Positions 44,027 through 56,300 of a stretch of DNA of 64,000 nucleotides are shown here, piece after piece. The translations under genes were made by a program, and so were the position numbers. Every line of letters starts with the position of its first letter. Within the stretch, counting starts at the first letter, position 1. Below the pieces are notes generated by a model. That model saw only the letters and a list, made by a program, of their open reading frames with translations, did no database searches and was not told where the DNA came from. This DNA comes from Mesocentrotus franciscanus (Eukaryota; Echinodermata; Echinoidea; Camarodonta; Strongylocentrotidae), in the NCBI GenBank assembly GCA_037976565.1, contig CP137675.1, positions 496,001 through 560,000 on the forward strand, read 5' to 3'.

Positions 44027-44196
44027 TGTACAGTTCTGCATGCGTTTAACGAACATTGTATGCAATGGCCCGTATGTCAATGTACAAAGTGCGATTTCTG
44101 TAAGTCATACACTCCGCATATTTTACTTCCATTTTCTTTTGTACAGATCCTATTGTGAAATATAAATGCACAATAGAATTGCGGTTAGCTGTTTAA

Positions 44197-44955
44197 CCCT
44201 AATAAGGCCGGGGGCCATTATGCCCCCCCCCGCGATTTTTCTGATTCTTCGGGAACGCATACGGATGACGCCCCGCCGCGCCGCTTCATGACTTTTTTCT
44301 TTCGAGTCTTGCGCATCTTTTAAAACATTTTTTTTGAAAATCGGACCTACCGTTACAAAGTCACGTGACCTTTTGTCTTTACATGTCGGCCCGAAAATCG
44401 CTCATTTTCGTGATTTGTGTACAAAACATATGGATATATCATTTTTCCTAAAAAGAGATAAAACATTGGTTATTTGGTCTTGTTTAAAGTTTAGGTGTTT
44501 GTTTTGGGGGTCAAAATAGTTGAATTATAGTTAGAAATGAAATAAAACAACAAAAACAATGAAATACATAAGTTAAAAAAACAATGAGATACATAAGAAA
44601 TTATCAAAACAAGAGATAACATAAGGAATAACCTGGCTCTTCCAAAAAAAAAAAAATCGTATTATTACTTCAAATGGTCTAACAAATATATGTAGTGGAC
44701 AAGAAAGCTTAAATATGAAGAATATATGATTATTGGTAAAAATGTGAATTTGTTTGACCTTATTTGCTTAATTTACCATAAATATGCAAATGAATACATT
44801 TAAAAAAAAATGAATTAACTGTAGTATTCTATACACTTCACTTGACATGCTTGCAAATTTTCGCGGCGATCGGCCATTTCACGGCCGAGATCTTGGAGGG
44901 GGCCATAATGGCCCCCGGCCGTATTAAGACCTCAAATAGCCCGGCCATTTTAGGG
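44197..44955. mobile_element. piggyBac-like MITE, copy 2, with intact TTAA target duplication
   Basis: TTAA at 44193-44196 and 44956-44959 flanks ends CCCTAATAAGGCCGGG and GGCCATTTTAGGG. The TTAA target and CCC/GGG ends are those of piggyBac-superfamily elements. Block 3 has the empty site (TTAGCTATTTAAAGATTGTA at about 59831-59850). The interior matches 37043-37785. Confidence 0.85.
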
Positions 44956-45875
44956 TTAAAGATTGTACGTCATATATATATATATATACATATATACATA
45001 CATGTATATAAAGATTTTTCTCAATATAAAAAAAAGTACATTGTAGGGTGCCGGTCAGGTTGCTTTTAAAATCTTGGATACACATCGAAAGGATGCATTT
45101 TGTTTTGTCTTTGATTTGTTAAGCAGAGTTTCATGCAAAAAAGTCAAATTCGTTATAACTGTATGATGTGCTTTTGAAATGGAATATGTTGGATTATATT
45201 TTACTATTTGAATATGAACATAATTGTAGTTCAGTTTATCAGCATTAATATTTAAAAATGGTATGATAGTTTTGTGATTGGACCATTACCATTACATAGA
45301 TCATCCATTAATTAATATCAAATAATACTTTGTGTTGTAAAGGAACGTCATTGTAAATAACATGAAAATTGTTAGACACTTTGTTTACTCTGTTGCTCTC
45401 CAATTTTCTCTCTAATTGGTGACTTCGAGTTATTATAATTGGCCGTGAGATCCTGATAGAGGATTTGAAGGGGCAATCTGTTTTACCGGTCCTAAGCTTT
45501 GGAACGATTTACCCAGACCTTTGAGAAACCTGTTTCACTACTGTAAATGGAAACTGAAAAAGAGTATGATATGTGAGTATTGCTCATGACTAAGGCCTTG
45601 TTCCATCTAGCTGATGAAGACTACGATACTACAGTATTCATATTAAAATACAAGCCCTACTTTTTCACATATTGAGTATAAATCATATGGTAATAATTTA
45701 TGATAAATCTTATAACTAATGTGAAACTTTAGCAGTGTGAAGAATGCTTATTTTGTATTTTCTTTTGTTTTGAAACATTCGAGATATCCCGCAAATGTTA
45801 CTTTTGAAAATTAGTTTTTTTTGCTGGGTCCCCTAAAAAAATGTTTAGTCACACGAAAAGAATCAACTACCCACA

Positions 45876-46091
45876 ATGAGCACACTGTATCGTTTTGTGA
45901 ACTGCTGGCAGGGACTTAGCCTTTGCTTATACTTAATTATGTTTCCAGTATCAGTTTATAAAATATATCGTTATCTTCGTCTCGGAATGACTGTTAATAC
46001 GAATAAATCCAATCGAATTGTACTTTGTTGTGTCCAACGAGTTCAACCCATGTCATTTAACCTGATCAGTGTTTGTGCTCAAAGTGTATAG
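45876..46091 (+). CDS. Short open frame, copy B of 14117-14332 (doubtful)
   Basis: A 71-codon ATG-initiated frame, two residues different from the copy at 14117-14332. There is no recognisable family. It is probably preserved by recent duplication rather than function. Confidence 0.15.
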   Translation: MSTLYRFVNCWQGLSLCLYLIMFPVSVYKIYRYLRLGMTVNTNKSNRIVLCCVQRVQPMSFNLISVCAQSV

Positions 46092-47714
46092 CAAGATGAT
46101 CCGCCACATCTTTACTCGGAATTTTATATTTCGGAAAAAAATAATGGGTTAAGGTGGTGATCGGGTTTAAGGTTAGGGTATCTGTTAAGATAAGGTCACA
46201 GGCCTATAGTGTTCGGTCGATTTTAAAAGCATTTGTCGTACAATCTCTAGGAAAATGTTGTCCATGTGCTTTCCATATGTGAAATACTTGGTATAATTGA
46301 ATTTCATTTGTTATCATCACAACAATGATTCAGTGAATTCTGGTCAGCAAAAGAGAGTGATATTAGGACGAAATTAATTTGAAACGAAGAACAAAATTGA
46401 AGTTTATCCTGATAGGAACAATTTTTTTATAATAGATCGCTCTTCCTGTTTTCTTCGTTTTACTTATACAATCCTTTCGTTTCTCAACACTATACCATTA
46501 CATGCAAATTACTTAGAACCTCTCATCTCTCATGACTTTCAAACTCATATCTCGGAAAAAAATAACAACGGGAAGACCATGAATATTATTTCTTCAATTA
46601 TGATAATTTTTTCCTTTAACATTTCTGTGTATAATAATGCTATAATATGTTGACCTTATTTCATTGTTACTTGTTCATTTAATATATCAAATATTTCCCA
46701 ATATCATGTATTTAGAAATCATTTAATAGGAAAGTAATGTGTTTGACCAGAAAATAGGTGCATCTAATATTTTGGATTACTTACATGCGGTTAAGTTTAA
46801 GACTTCTTAGCGATTAAATATATGAGTAAAGTATGTAACAAGCTAAGGCAAAAGCTACTCTTGGTTATAAAATAGACACAGATAAAACACAACATTTGTA
46901 TCTCACCTATTTACGTGTTGTAAATTCTGATACTCATGGGATATAATTCATTGAAGTATTCAATTCAAATTTTCTATTTATTTCTTTTCGAGGGAATACA
47001 GTGGTATCATCTCATCCTACATGAAACGCCGATAGAATTACTGGATCCACAAACAAATCTTGCGCTTTTTAATAACCGTATCTCTTTCTCTTTCAACGGG
47101 AATCGGGTAATCTAGACTAGGATGAAAACTAGGAATTTACGAGATGGAATAGAAAAATATAACCCATCAGTGCAGAGGGTCTTGTAAGAGTCACTTGTGC
47201 ATGACGATTAAGGCCAGATATAATGCAATGTTATGAAAAGGGCAAAACCGTTTTTCCATATGAAAGTCGACGGTATTAAACAAAAATGATATTCGTTTAT
47301 TATGAATGACAGAATTAAATTTGTTTTAGAAGAAGAAGAAATAAATACATACATTGACATCGTTCTGCTTAACGGTGCGATTCAACATTTTAAGGCTGTG
47401 GTAAAAATTCCATCCACAGTGTTTAAGCCATTATGAATTTTTGTTTTTAAATGGCTGACATTTTTTTCAAGGCAGATCTTTCTATCCATTAATGAAAATC
47501 CATTTGGATGTAACCTAAACAAAAATTAATGTTTTTATCAAGCATGTGGAGAAAGATTCAGGCATAATTTGGAGTCCATGTTTTTTTTTCTGAGAAGAGG
47601 TGAGAATGCGTATTATGAACTATACACACATGGATTATATTGAAATACCTATACATGATCACTCCATATTTCATTATGATAAAATAATTTCGTACTAATA
47701 GCTTCAAAAGTGCA

Positions 47715-48350
47715 TTTTATCAAATCTATAAAGACATAATTACATTCTAAACGCAAAACATCTCCGTAATGATATAATATACAATTAACTAAAACGTAAA
47801 GTTTTTCAACAATTCAGCTCTCTTTTGTGCCAAAATTTCTAACACATATGAAAAAACAACTGCCTTATATACTCATGATTTTCATAACTTTTAGCTACGA
47901 AACTAAAACTGCGTTGAATATATAAAATACGTCATAACATAAAGTATATACCCTTAACAAATATAAACAATTCAGGATAAACTTGTATGAAATCTATAAA
48001 GACATAATTACGTCTAAACACAATACATATCCGTAATAATATAATATACAATTAAGTATAACGTTAAGTCTTTCAACAATTCAGCTCTCTGTTGTCCCAA
48101 AATGTCTAACCCATATGAAAAAAACTGCCTTATCAATCATGCTTTTTATAACTTTTATCAACGATGACTAACACTGCGCTGAATATTTACAATACGTGAT
48201 AACATTAATTATACCCTTACAAATGTAAATAATTCAGGATAAACTAAATGTATAAAAACATAATTACAGTTTAAAAGCAATACACCTCCGTAGTATTAAA
48301 ACATACAATTAAGTATAACGTAAAGTCTTTCAAAAAATCAGCTCTAATAC
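47715..48350. repeat. Tandem repeat with about 250-base period (copy B)
   Basis: Same unit as 15870-16625, with CTCCGTAATGATATAATATA, CAGCTCTCTTTTGTGCC and TTCAGGATAAACT landmarks. About two and a half units. It is followed by a TAT/ATC microsatellite at 48360-48475 that is absent from copy A. Confidence 0.75.
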
Positions 48351-48437
48351 TACGCGTATTTTCATCGTGATCATCATCATCTTCGTTATCATCAGTGGAT
48401 ATTATTATTATGTTTATTATTATCATCGTTATCGTTA

Positions 48438-48469
<32 letters not shown>

Positions 48470-49721
48470 GTTATCTTTAATATTGTACATTGTAAAGCGA
48501 TATATAAAAATCTTATACAAAGGTTTTTATTGTCTTTTTAATCAATGATAGAAACACCCTCGGAATGTGCATAACAATACCTGTACAATCTATTACAAAA
48601 TTTAGCTTAAACACTGCTACAAATGGAAAAATATAGTATTTCAAATTTACTAAGGTTGATATTTTCTTTTGAGGTTACAAACCCCCTATGAAAAACGAAA
48701 TTCTTGCAGATAAGGATGTTCCATCACACAAGGAGAAAATATTGAAATAAAATTAAATAAAAAAGATGAGTATTAAAATGTGGCCTAACGGATGTGTATC
48801 GGAAGCTAATTCAATATAGTTGGTGCATCAAATGTATACGTGTTGATTAATAACGAGTAAGGTAAGTGAGGTGCAGGAAACAAAATACGTGGGAGCAAAA
48901 TGAAGATTTAAGATTAAGATTGGGGTCTTAATACGTTAGAAATAACATTTTGGTAGCATGAAGGCAATAATTCTGATTTGTAAACTACAAGAAGTAAAAA
49001 AAAAAATGTGTATTTAGAATATTATTATCAATATTATTGTTATAATAATTTTTTTTAATAATTTTTTTAAACATTATATATCCAAATAAAGAGAAAAAAA
49101 AAACAAACTCTGCCTCCTCTTCCATTTAAGAATAGCTGGTGGACCTTTGACAATAATACTTGGGGGGAGATGCATACATACAGGGGGAAAATAGCCGGGG
49201 TAAACAAAAAAAATGTCGGAAGAATGATATTTTTAACCCTCTTATATACACTGAGCCAGTGTAGCTGGCATCATAATTACAATACAATGAATGTCTAGCT
49301 CAATAAGTATTACGAAACACAAATTATTCCATTGTAGGACATTTATAATAATGATAATATTAATAAAAAAAAGAATGCTTTAATTGCATTTAACCTTTGT
49401 AAAAGGTTTCAATGCGCTTAGGAAAAATTAGAAACGTATAATCTTTGGTATAAATTTAGAGATTAAAATACATATTTGGAATTATTCTGTTAATATCAAT
49501 ATAAATTTTAATTGACTGACTGTATTATACATCCATTGCCTATACAAAACAATTTTTTAATTTTATTTGTGCATGGCTGTTAGAGGAGCGTTATCACATT
49601 CACATGCCATTATTATAGCATGCTTCTGGTAACTCACTTCTATCTTTTGTTTTCTGTAGTTTCATCACATTTCCCAATTTTCGTTGGTCATTGTTTCATG
49701 GACACTGAATTCTACCTAATT

Positions 49722-50305
49722 CTAAGCGAGGTTAAGATCTTGATAAGAGCTTTCTTGATGGGTTGAGTCTAGTTCTTGGTAGGTATTTGCACTGTCTGGT
49801 GGAGGTGTTCCAGGATTCACTTCAAGGTACTCATGATCTTCAGGAAACTGGGTAAGATCTTGGTAAGAGCTTTCTTGTTGGGTTGAGTCTAATTCTTGGT
49901 AGGTATTTGTGTTGTCTGGTGGAGGTGATCCACGAAACTGGGACTGACCTGTCTCTGGGTTATGAACTCCGGGGGACAGTGTAGGGTTAACTACTAGTCC
50001 TTGAGATTGAGACGAATTTCCTGGAGGAAGTAGCAATGTCACTGTGGTTGGTGCGGTAACGGGTGGGGGAAGAAATGAGATGGGGGTTCCCTGGGTCACA
50101 GCAGAAGGACTGGCAGTATATTGATTGGTGGTTGTAAATCCATTGTTGATGGGAGTGAGTTATGTACCATGTGACACGGTGTGTGTAGGATTTGGCTTGG
50201 TATTACAAACTCGGCAGACCACCACAATACCGATGACGAGTAGCAAGAATAAAGATATCCCGACGAATGACATTGTTCCAATAACACGTGGTGATGTTCT
50301 TGGGG
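49722..50305 (-). CDS. Gene II transmembrane exon; nonsense codon, duplicated ITAM module
   Basis: The acceptor is TATACAG|CC, and the stalk and membrane span are as in gene I ([17 protein letters not shown]). TAA at 50162-50160 replaces the GAA of gene I. Beyond it the frame is open to the TAG at 49724-49722. A Pro/Thr-rich insert of about 45 codons (with FLPPPVTAP and LLLPPGNSS) that gene I lacks is followed by [21 protein letters not shown] and [16 protein letters not shown]. The two modules are 120 bases apart (for example TAAGATCT at 49733 and 49853), an exact 40-codon duplication. Confidence 0.8.
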
Positions 50306-53300
50306 CTGTATACAATTACAAAATAATTGAAGGTACGTTTGAGAATTTGACTTTTGAACTAAATACGACATTATTTACCTTCTGCCGTTCAGCTGCTGAG
50401 AGCATAAGTTTAACCCTCAAACATAATTGTATCACCAATACAGATTAATTTTCATGATGGTATCTTTGAAGATACTATTCAACTTTTAAAAGTGCATTTT
50501 GAAAAACTCGGAAAGATGATGGGAAATGATATGGGTGGGGATGATATTGGAATGAAATTGTCATTATTGTATTATTATCATGATTGATACACCGAACGAA
50601 CATTTCAACCAAATGATTGTTCTGAAATGCATAAAAACACTGGTGTGCCCCTAACAAATAAAATTCGGGCACTTTGGGCACCAATTGTCAAAAATCATTT
50701 GAAGTCATCGTTTTTAGCATTAAATTTTACTATGAAATCCGCATTACAAAAAAAAAATGGTGAACACCATTTCCCTGTTAGAGCCGTCTGTGTACCTAAC
50801 TAATAAATCTTATCGCCGTCTACGCTCTTCACATCTTCTCAACATGATCCCACACTGTCGGAGTACCCGGTATTATATTACTCGACGATACCCACTGTTG
50901 TTAGGCTGCTTAATTCATTTTAAATATATGAAATAATTCTAGCAAAGATCAGGTCAGCAAAACAACGTCATTGCTTACGTTTCCACTTGCAAATTTATCT
51001 ATTGATTGCTAATTTGTCTCTCTTTTTCAATGTGCAATATCTAATTTTATCAAAGCATAACAGAACCATAGAAAATAAAAATTCATTGAAATAGTCTACT
51101 TACTTCCTGATAATTGTCTTTGTCAATGTTATTATTATAAGTTTATTATCACTATATTATAGGCATTCAAGTTTTGTTTATGTTGTACTATTTGATGTAA
51201 GGTTCATTTAGAAATGTGAAATATACTGAGTTTAACCTGAGGAGTAAATTCAAGAAAAAATTTAACCACAATCACTTTTATAATAGGTTTTTAGCATGAG
51301 GGGTGTTAATTCAAATGATATAATGCAAAATAAAAAAAACGCCCTTCTGGCTGTGAACAAGACTGGATATGTATCTTGGTTCCTATTTGAATTATTTTTA
51401 AAGCAATTATTTCCACATGCAATATACATGTTATAGCCTACATGGTAACTTTGCCAGTTTCTTTGAGTTCGGGAGCATCAAAATGTTTAACTAATATTGT
51501 AACTTAGCTTGAATCTTTTATCTTTTGTGTACTTTATCCTTCTATACATATAAATGTTATTCCACCTGCATGTACAGTTTTAGCTCTGTTTCTTCGTTCT
51601 TTGTATTAAACTAGGAACCTTCATATTTTATATGTTTTAGATATCATAATCTCTATCAGTCTTCGTGGGCTACATACTCGGTCATTTTCGCAATAAACAT
51701 GTAAATTATTAATTCACAAATTTCTGTTTTACTTAAAATAAATGTCAATTTCATATTTACACTGAAACTTGTAAATCGCATGTAAATATACAGTTTTTCA
51801 ATATCTTTTAATGTGTTATCAATGTACTTTTATGCCATGTACTTTTTACTATGTAAATTGAATAAATTCATCTCTTGGCTGCATGTTCAGTGATTCTTTT
51901 TAAATCTCATTAAACCGAACCAAACCAATACAATACTTAAATAGAAAAGTGTGTCGTGAAACGCAGAAGCGACTGGTATATTCTCCATTGACGCTAATCA
52001 ACACGTTTTCTTTGTAACATTTGAAAAATCGTACGTCTTACAAAGACAATCATAACTTTTTAAGTTTTAGCTTCAATCCTCGTAATATTAACATTGAGTT
52101 TAGGAGATACATACGAAATTTCATGGAGGATGATTGCGTACACTTTAAGATGCCAATCTAAATCTCGTTGCTTTTTTGAACACCATGTATATATCTGCAT
52201 ATTTATGCGTTGTGAATGTAATACCATAACAAACGAGAAAAAACCCATCATTTTCTTAATTATAAGCAGTATGTGCCTGCCATTTAACTAAATTGCCGAT
52301 CTTCTTTGTTTTTGCGTTGAAAAGAAAAATGATATGTAAGAGGCAGTTGATTCACTAATCACATTTCATATTATCGTTCTTGTTTGATAGATTGCATTCC
52401 CGCGCCTTCCTAGCACTTCAAATAAAGAGGCAGATAAAATAATTTTCCAATTAATAGCACATTATATATAAACATATATGCATGAGGAAAAGGGCAAAAT
52501 GTTAATACTCAACTAAAAAAAAGTATACCTCTTCGAATTATAATAATGATTGTTGGTTCTCGTACAGCGCTCGTGTCTATGAAACTTGATACTGCTGGAA
52601 CTCCACAATTATTACCCCCATATTACCTATCATGATAGCTTTTAATAACAATAACAACTTTAACCACTTACCACAGCGTACCCCAGCGTCTTCACTATGA
52701 ATACAGTCATTGTTATACCACCCATTGGATGAGCAGGTTGTGAGGGAGTACTCGTAACCATAACAATTAACATTGTCTAATAGAATATGACCAGTCCCTT
52801 GTCCGTAAGAACCGGTACTTGTCCAGGCAACTGCAGAGTCTGTTGACAATCCAAGTTGTCTACAAACAACCTCAGCATCATTATTGTCCCAAGAATCATC
52901 ACAAACGGTACCCCATACACCGTTATGGTAGATTTCTACTCGACCCTCATCTACAGATGCGCCACCAACAAGACGGACGGAAATACTTGGAAAGAAAGAA
53001 GTTGCTGTTGTTGATCCATCACCTATAAAAAGGGGGTTACAAATAAAAGCAATGTATTCCACAATGCTCTATCCATTTTTTCTCGACGAAATGTTGTTGA
53101 AACGTTTCATTTCTCATATAGGTCAATGAATTATGTGAGGGCTAATTACTATAACGTAGAACTGATCTTGAAAATTGTGCTATTATATTACACAAAGGTA
53201 TACGTTAATTGGTCGGTTGCGTAGGTGAATCAAATTACCAAGATGCAAGCATGATTACGATATGTCGATTGTATACATGCCATGGTATAGGAACTTTTAT

Positions 53301-56300
53301 ATATGACTATGCTTATTCTTATATTGGCATAGGCGTACAGAAACAATCTTGCATGCCGTGGGGCTAAACCTCTCTTGGCCGAATATTAACTTCTTTGTTT
53401 TTCGTTCAGGAATGCCAAATTTCTAACAGGTTATATTTTGACCGGATAATTTTGCTATGAAAATATACTAGATGGGATATCAAGATTACACATAGACTAC
53501 CTCACTGCCAAAATGCTGACCCTTTCCAAAACATTCGTTATGGTCGATTTTTTTTTCTGGCATCATAACAGCATAAAATAGCTAAAATCATAGAATCTAT
53601 AGGAATAAGATCCGTAATATTGAATTATCTTAGAAAATACAAAAGAAGAAAAAAAAAACGTTCATGCACAATTGAAATATAATGCAAATCATCATTGAAT
53701 AAACAGGAAAATAAAACACTTTAATGAAAGTGCGTAATCACAACACAATGGCAAAGAGTCTTATTCAGCCGTCGTAATGATTTTCTAAATACAATAATTA
53801 TGTCCATTTCCAGTGTAAATGATAGGATCTATTTATGCTTATCTTCAATGATGGGGAATGAATATCATTACGTAGCTATGGATATGAAATTATCAACATA
53901 AATATAAGTATTGTAAACGCAGACTAAAGGTTTTTCTGTCAAAATGTGGAGGTGTGGTGGTATAGCGGTTTATTCACTTGACTCTTAATCAAAGGGTTGA
54001 GGGTTCGAATTCCAGCACTTAACGTCCTTTGGCAAGACATTAATACACATTTGCCAGTCTCTACCCAGGTGTGAAATGGGTACCTGGTAGCATGCAAAAG
54101 TCATTGTAGTTTGTCCAGCGCATTGTGAGCGTCTGTAAAATGACGCCAGGCTGGAATGCTTCCAAGGAAGTGGATAATTTTGCATACATTGTATGCGGCA
54201 AGCCTAAATCCAATGACAGGGATATATAGTTATAATACATCTGTAAAGCACTTTGAAATATCATCGATGTATTAAGCGCTGTATAAACCCTGAATATTAG
54301 TATTAGTATTGTTTTTATTACCTTTCTAGAGCGAGCGATATAGACGAATTTAGATAATTTTTACATGTTTGAAGGTGAAAAAAAAGAAAGATTACTGCAC
54401 CCCTATCTTCACCCTAAACCAACTCGGTAGCCTTGTCGCATGCCCCCATTGGTTAACGTATCCTTATGACACCAGTGTTCCCTCCACGACTGGATATATG
54501 CTCTAGACCTATCACTGACGATATACAAGAATCCTCTCTAAGATGAGGAATCTATTTTCTTACTTTTTTATGTTAAAAAACAACTTACCACACTGAACTG
54601 CTGCATCATCATAATGAGTACAGATGTAGGGAGAAGACTCAATAAAGATACATGCCGATAGATCTGATATATAGGAATTACAGTACACGTTATAGATGCT
54701 ACCCGATCCTTGCCCATAGTAAGCATTATTTCTAGCAACTGCATTCCCGGAGTCGTATCCGAGTTGGCGACATACGATTTGAGCGTCATCATCACCCCAA
54801 GTGACATCACACACTGTCACCCATTCATCATTATAGTAGATCTCCACTCGACCATTGTTGTATTGATAACCATCCGCAAGCCGTACATCATATTGACTCT
54901 CTGTGTAGATAAAATAGGATATTTGATGCAACTTTAGATGACTGTTATAAATCACATTTATGATTATGTTGTGGTGTATTCAGATGTAGATAAACAGGTA
55001 TGGAGTCAATATTAAAGACAGGTACCGTACAATAGCATACCAGGAAAGTGGGAGAGCGATTTTCATAGTTGCTCTGCTCATTGATTGTGCTTTCATTTAG
55101 GTTTCATTATAGGACTCTCTATGTGCTTCAGTATACATGTACATGATATCATTGCCTTTTCAAACTTACAACTTGATGAAAATTCCAACATTTGATTTGA
55201 CTTCCTGAAATATATCTCTTTATTGTTAGGTTAGTCAGATGATACTCCCGGGTTAATCTTCAATTGGGCAAGGAATATACAAAATAATAACAGATTCTCA
55301 ATGATCAAGTATCGAAAGAAATTCCACAAGCTCGATATAGGGATTAACCTTTCGAATTCTTTAAAGGATGAAATGCAAAAAAGGGTGATAATAATAATAA
55401 TGGCGATGATAATAATAATACTCATAAATGTAACATATACAAAAAAAACAAAAAACAAGCTACACATCCATTATTCTCTCATCTGTTTTCGAATTGTATT
55501 CATTGGCACAAGAATTGCCAAGGCTTTTGCAGTTTGTATATGTTACTTCCTTATACACCCATAGTATATATTCGTAAGGAATGGACTGTAAATGTTAAAC
55601 ATGGCGGCCGTTTTGTGTGTAGTAGGATACTATAAATGAATAATACAAGACTATATGACGTAGCTGATACACAAACCAGTGCATCCAGATTTTCTATGGA
55701 TGATGCTATTCTCTTACCTTCTAATCATCCTGACAGTTCAATACGTTTTTATCTGTTTAGAACTAGAAGAGTGTTACCATAGTCACACCAATGAGACCAA
55801 CACCAGACCAATAACAGACCCAACAAAATGTTACATTACTCTGATTGCATACAATTTACATTTGTTTTTGATAGTTATTTCTATTCGGGTGAAACAACAT
55901 TTCTGGTCAACATTCTTCCTGCCTTATTACAAATCATTATCTTTGACTTTCCCAGTGTTTCCGTATTAATTTCTAAATTCCACTTCATGCAGTATTCATT
56001 TAAAGCCTGTCTGCACTAGTTTGGCCAGGAGAGATTAGACCTCCCAGCGTTGTCACTGAAAGGTGGTTATCTCATCAACTCAGCTCTCAATTAACATAAG
56101 AAAAAGGGGATCACGGGGGACCAACGGGCACCGCTTAGGCATTGCTTGCTATATAGAGGGAGCAAGTAGCAACAAGTAGTGCAGTGGGGCTTGAAATGAA
56201 AATTGATTTTAAAAGCAAGTTTAGGGCTTATGTTCACGAAAAAGGAATTAAACGCATTAATCACATCTTTTGGTTATTTATATGTTCACCTTCAATATGT

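Larger units (their letters stand above)
36866..44190. repeat. Receptor block 2 of the segmental duplication
   Basis: Bases 36870-38640 match 51330-52340 (block 3) apart from an insertion at 37043-37785. Bases 38690-39310 match 20045-20560 (block 1). Bases 39480-40712 match both. Bases 42780-44190 match 57290-59830 (block 3). It carries one SRCR2 exon, a wrecked SRCR1 exon and a signal exon. Confidence 0.8.
45045..49721. repeat. Segmental duplication, copy B (downstream of gene II)
   Basis: Colinear with 12737-17119. A short AT-repeat (about 44970-45000) precedes it. It contains a tandem repeat (47715-48350), an ATT microsatellite (about 48400-48470) and the doubtful short frame at 45876-46091. 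It is otherwise non-coding. Confidence 0.85.
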
